NCBI GenBank assembly: GCA_963715785.1
Contig: OY970276.1
Location: forward strand, 3,162,001-3,226,000
DNA from: LD21 sp963715785
GTDB taxonomy: Bacteria > Bacteroidota > Bacteroidia > Bacteroidales > VadinHA17
Reading direction: 5' to 3'
Length of the DNA stretch: 64,000 nucleotides
Shown here: positions 61,575 through 64,000 of the stretch, piece after piece
Numbering within the stretch: position 1 is the stretch's first letter
How the letters are laid out: the number at the start of each line of letters is the position of its first letter
Program-made: the position numbers and the translations under genes
Notes under the pieces: model-generated
Told to the model about the DNA's origin: nothing
Databases searched by the model: none
Seen by the model: the letters and a program-made list of their open reading frames with translations, nothing else

Positions 61575-63008
61575 ATGGATTCTAAAAGGACCAAGATCGT
61601 TGCAACTATCTCTGATAAAAAATGTGATTCAGCGTTTATTACGGAATTGTATGAAGCCGGAATGGATGTTATCAGGATTAACTCAGCCCATCTTGACATT
61701 GAAGGCGCTCTTAAGATAATAAGGAACACGCGTGAAGTTTCTGATAAAATTGCCATACTGCTCGATACCAAAGGGCCCGAAATCCGTACGACCATATGTG
61801 ATTCTCCCATACCGCTTAAAAAAGGTGCTGAGATCAGCATTATTGGCGATCCTTCCGGGAAGAGTTCCCCGGATGCGATCTACGTATCATATAAGGCTTT
61901 CTCATCAGATATACCTCTTGGCTCATTGATCCTGATTGACGACGGTGAAATTGAGCTCCGGGTATTGAGAAAAAAAGGGGAGGCTCTGGAATGTGCAATA
62001 GAAAACGATGGACTTCTGGGATCCAGAAAGAGTGTAAATATTCCCAGTGTGAAGATTACATTACCGTCACTTACTGACAAAGACAGAGCATTTATTGAAA
62101 TGGCAGTCAAAAATAATGTCGACTTCATTGCCCATTCCTTCGTTCGATCTAAACAGGATGTCATTGATGTTCAGGCTGTCCTGAATTCTTTTAAAAGCTC
62201 TATTAAAATTATAGCCAAGATCGAAAATCAGGAGGGTGTTGACAATCTTGATGATATCCTCGACAATGTTTACGGAATTATGGTTGCCAGGGGCGACCTG
62301 GGAATTGAGATACCATATGAGCAGATACCCGGGATACAAAAGATGATTATCACAAAATGCATCATTACACGCAAGCCCGTCATTGTTGCGACTCAGATGC
62401 TTCATTCAATGATAAATAATCCCCGGCCTACAAGGGCTGAAGTAAGCGATATAGCAAGCGCTATCTATTCCCAGACCGATGCCATTATGCTCAGCGGAGA
62501 AACAGCAAATGGTAAATATCCTGTTGAGTCGGTAAAAACCATGACTAAAGTAGCACTTGAAGTCGAGAAGAATAAGGAGAAATTTATGAATATTCCCTAT
62601 TTGAATGTTACAGGAGAAATATCATCGTACCTGGCAAAAGTTGCCGTAAAAACAGCATTCAGGATAGGAGCCAGAGGGATAATTGCCGATACATCGGGAG
62701 GGAGGACAATAAGGGATATGGCATCCTACAGGGGTATCAATCTAATTCTTGCACAGTGTTACTCGGATAGCACTATGAGAGAACTGGCACTCTCGTATGG
62801 TGTCTATGCAAGTCTCCAGGAGAGGAAAAAATCGGTGGATGAGTTCATCCATATTGCGCTTAAAAACCTGATTGTAAGACATAATCTTAAAAGTGATGAC
62901 ATCGTGGTTGTACTTGCCGGTAACTTTTCGGGAGGTTCGGGTTTCTCATTTATTGAAGTTGGATCTGTTCAGTATCTGAAAGATCGTGTAAGTGTAAAGG
63001 AGGAATAA
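61575..63008 (+). CDS. pyk: Pyruvate kinase
   Basis: A 477-residue glycolytic enzyme making ATP and pyruvate from PEP. Motifs: RINSAHLDIEGALK (usual SHG replaced by SAHLD), LLDTKGPEIRT, AKIENQEGV, MVARGDLGIEIPYEQIP, ATQMLHSMINNPRPTRAEVSDIASA and AIMLSGETANGKYPVESV. The usual N-terminal RxNFSHG is changed to RINSAHL, a variant seen in Bacteroidota. A C-terminal domain (about 350-477) follows. It is the second gene of the aroQ operon and completes a PEP/pyruvate node with pckA and ppdK. Confidence 0.95.
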   Translation: MDSKRTKIVATISDKKCDSAFITELYEAGMDVIRINSAHLDIEGALKIIRNTREVSDKIAILLDTKGPEIRTTICDSPIPLKKGAEISIIGDPSGKSSPDAIYVSYKAFSSDIPLGSLILIDDGEIELRVLRKKGEALECAIENDGLLGSRKSVNIPSVKITLPSLTDKDRAFIEMAVKNNVDFIAHSFVRSKQDVIDVQAVLNSFKSSIKIIAKIENQEGVDNLDDILDNVYGIMVARGDLGIEIPYEQIPGIQKMIITKCIITRKPVIVATQMLHSMINNPRPTRAEVSDIASAIYSQTDAIMLSGETANGKYPVESVKTMTKVALEVEKNKEKFMNIPYLNVTGEISSYLAKVAVKTAFRIGARGIIADTSGGRTIRDMASYRGINLILAQCYSDSTMRELALSYGVYASLQERKKSVDEFIHIALKNLIVRHNLKSDDIVVVLAGNFSGGSGFSFIEVGSVQYLKDRVSVKEE

Positions 63009-63180
63009 ATAATTGGTCTGATTTTTGATATTTATTAATAGCCCGTAACTAACTTATAATGCTTAGAAATCTTGATTTTCCAATGAGCTTTTTACCCTCT
63101 GCGGTTGCGGTTAGTGGAACAGGCACAGTTTGTTTTTCGCAATCAGAATTATACATATATAAAATAAAATTATCTCAGGC

Positions 63181-64000
63181 GTGAAAAAACTAATTGGAAA
63201 GAAACTGTTTTTGCTGGTGCTGGTATCCTTTTGTTTTGCCAGGCTGAGTGCTACCCATAACCGGGCAGGCGAGATCACCTACAGACAAATATCGGATCTC
63301 ACCTATGAAATCACATTAACGACATTTACCTATACGCTTAGTTTTGCGGACAGGCCTACGCTGGATATTGAGTGGGGCGATAATACTATTTCAACAGTTC
63401 CCAGGGTCAGTATTCTTACTCTGCCAAACTTTTACAGGAGAAATGTATATATAATGCAGCATACTTATCCCGGACCCGGAATTTACAAAATAGTTATGCA
63501 GGACCCCAACAGGAACGCAGGAGTTAAAAACATTCCAAATTCCGTTAATGTGGTTTTTTCTATCTCGACTATTCTCACCATAAACCCTGCGACAGGACGT
63601 GATAATAGTCCGATTCTTCTTAATCCCCCATACGATAAGGCAGCCCTTCATTACTTATTTATTCATAACCCCTCAGCTTTTGATCCTGATGGAGACAGCT
63701 TATCCTATAACATTACAGTATGCACCCGTGAAGATGCAAAGCCGATTATTGGATATAATCTTCCTCCTGCAACAAGCTCTATAAGAGTTGATTCCATAAA
63801 TGGAAATCTCATTTGGGATACCCCTGCCGATACAGGTAAATTTAACGTGGCTATGGACATTAATGAGTGGAGGAATGGCAAAAAAATCGGTGTTGTCGAA
63901 AGGGATATGCAGATAGAGGTTTTTAATACCAACAATAAACCACCGGTTAATGGCCCACTAAGAGATTATTGCATTGAAGCAGGAGATTCAATTAATTTTC
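63181..64000 (+). CDS. T9SS-type surface protein, N-terminal part (cut by window edge)
   Basis: An open frame starting at GTG 63181 continues to the right edge, at least 273 residues. It has a signal peptide (start KKLIGKKLFLLVLVSFCF, ending near RLSA) and the mature part begins THNRAGEITYRQISDLTYEI, a segment found at the start of large Bacteroidota surface proteins that end in a gliding-motility C-terminal domain. Cadherin/Ig-like text follows (DPDGDSLSYNITV, GNLIWDTPADTGKFNVAMDI). The rest lies outside the window, so the sorting domain cannot be seen. No ATG start fits; GTG is chosen because the signal peptide begins there. Confidence 0.8.
   Translation, partial: MKKLIGKKLFLLVLVSFCFARLSATHNRAGEITYRQISDLTYEITLTTFTYTLSFADRPTLDIEWGDNTISTVPRVSILTLPNFYRRNVYIMQHTYPGPGIYKIVMQDPNRNAGVKNIPNSVNVVFSISTILTINPATGRDNSPILLNPPYDKAALHYLFIHNPSAFDPDGDSLSYNITVCTREDAKPIIGYNLPPATSSIRVDSINGNLIWDTPADTGKFNVAMDINEWRNGKKIGVVERDMQIEVFNTNNKPPVNGPLRDYCIEAGDSINF

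Noticed and set aside
63059..63184. 41-codon frame before the last gene
   Set aside because: It lacks any recognisable feature and overlaps the GTG start of the surface protein gene.

Overview
The window looks like a chromosomal piece of a Bacteroidota (Bacteroidetes) genome. Several things point there: a PorP/SprF-type protein next to a giant adhesin with a type IX secretion (T9SS) C-terminal domain, a DUF4954 protein, a GT117/DUF2723 protein, promoters of the TTTG-N19/20-TAnnTTTG class, and starts that mostly lack a Shine-Dalgarno sequence. Rubrerythrin, PPDK and ATP-dependent PEPCK, and the xerD/aroQ/pyk arrangement, fit an anaerobic or microaerobic member near Bacteroidales/Marinilabiliales. 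I cannot fix the genus. Gene content is mostly chromosomal housekeeping; I see no prophage, insertion sequence, conjugative element, CRISPR array or rRNA.

Layout. 1-13.7 kb: end of a SHOCT protein, M1 aminopeptidase, DUF5009-type acyltransferase, lipoprotein, GH20 hexosaminidase, DUF4954 protein, a protealysin-like M4 protease with an emfourin-like inhibitor, an outer-membrane barrel and a DUF4153 membrane protein. 13.9-30.2 kb, almost all on the minus strand: sensor kinase with a Cys-rich GAF domain, OmpH/Skp, two PepSY-like secreted proteins, GT117 protein, TatA, an ABC exporter, UvrD-like helicase and a hybrid kinase. 30.5-33.4 kb: HU, tRNA-Ser(UGA) and a second hybrid kinase. 33.5-39.8 kb: a T9SS operon (small secreted protein, 1607-residue MBG-repeat adhesin, PorP/SprF). 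40-46 kb: a divergent response regulator/kinase pair, then a LytTR regulator, class III aminotransferase, secreted protein and a membrane-tethered degenerate receiver. 46-64 kb: HtpG, aminotransferase, nitroreductase/rubrerythrin, LemA/M48, PlsY, PckA, a frameshifted PPDK, a Cu/Zn-type permease with an HMA domain, XerD, AroQ, Pyk, and the start of a second T9SS-type surface protein running off the right edge.

How they work together. PckA, PPDK and pyruvate kinase form a PEP/pyruvate/oxaloacetate node within 9 kb. The two-component genes (four kinases, two response regulators and a receiver-like protein) cluster around the surface operon but are mostly not paired as cognate partners.

Most interesting non-coding signals: (1) a tandem pair of about 125-nt elements at 16778-17065 with the same three-helix fold, compensatory base changes, and mismatches that become G-U wobbles only on the minus strand, so a candidate new structured RNA; (2) a 26-bp identical box at exactly the same distance from the two PepSY-like genes, an 11-bp direct repeat sitting where the -33 element should be; (3) a four-fold, helically phased CTTACA array upstream of the T9SS operon.
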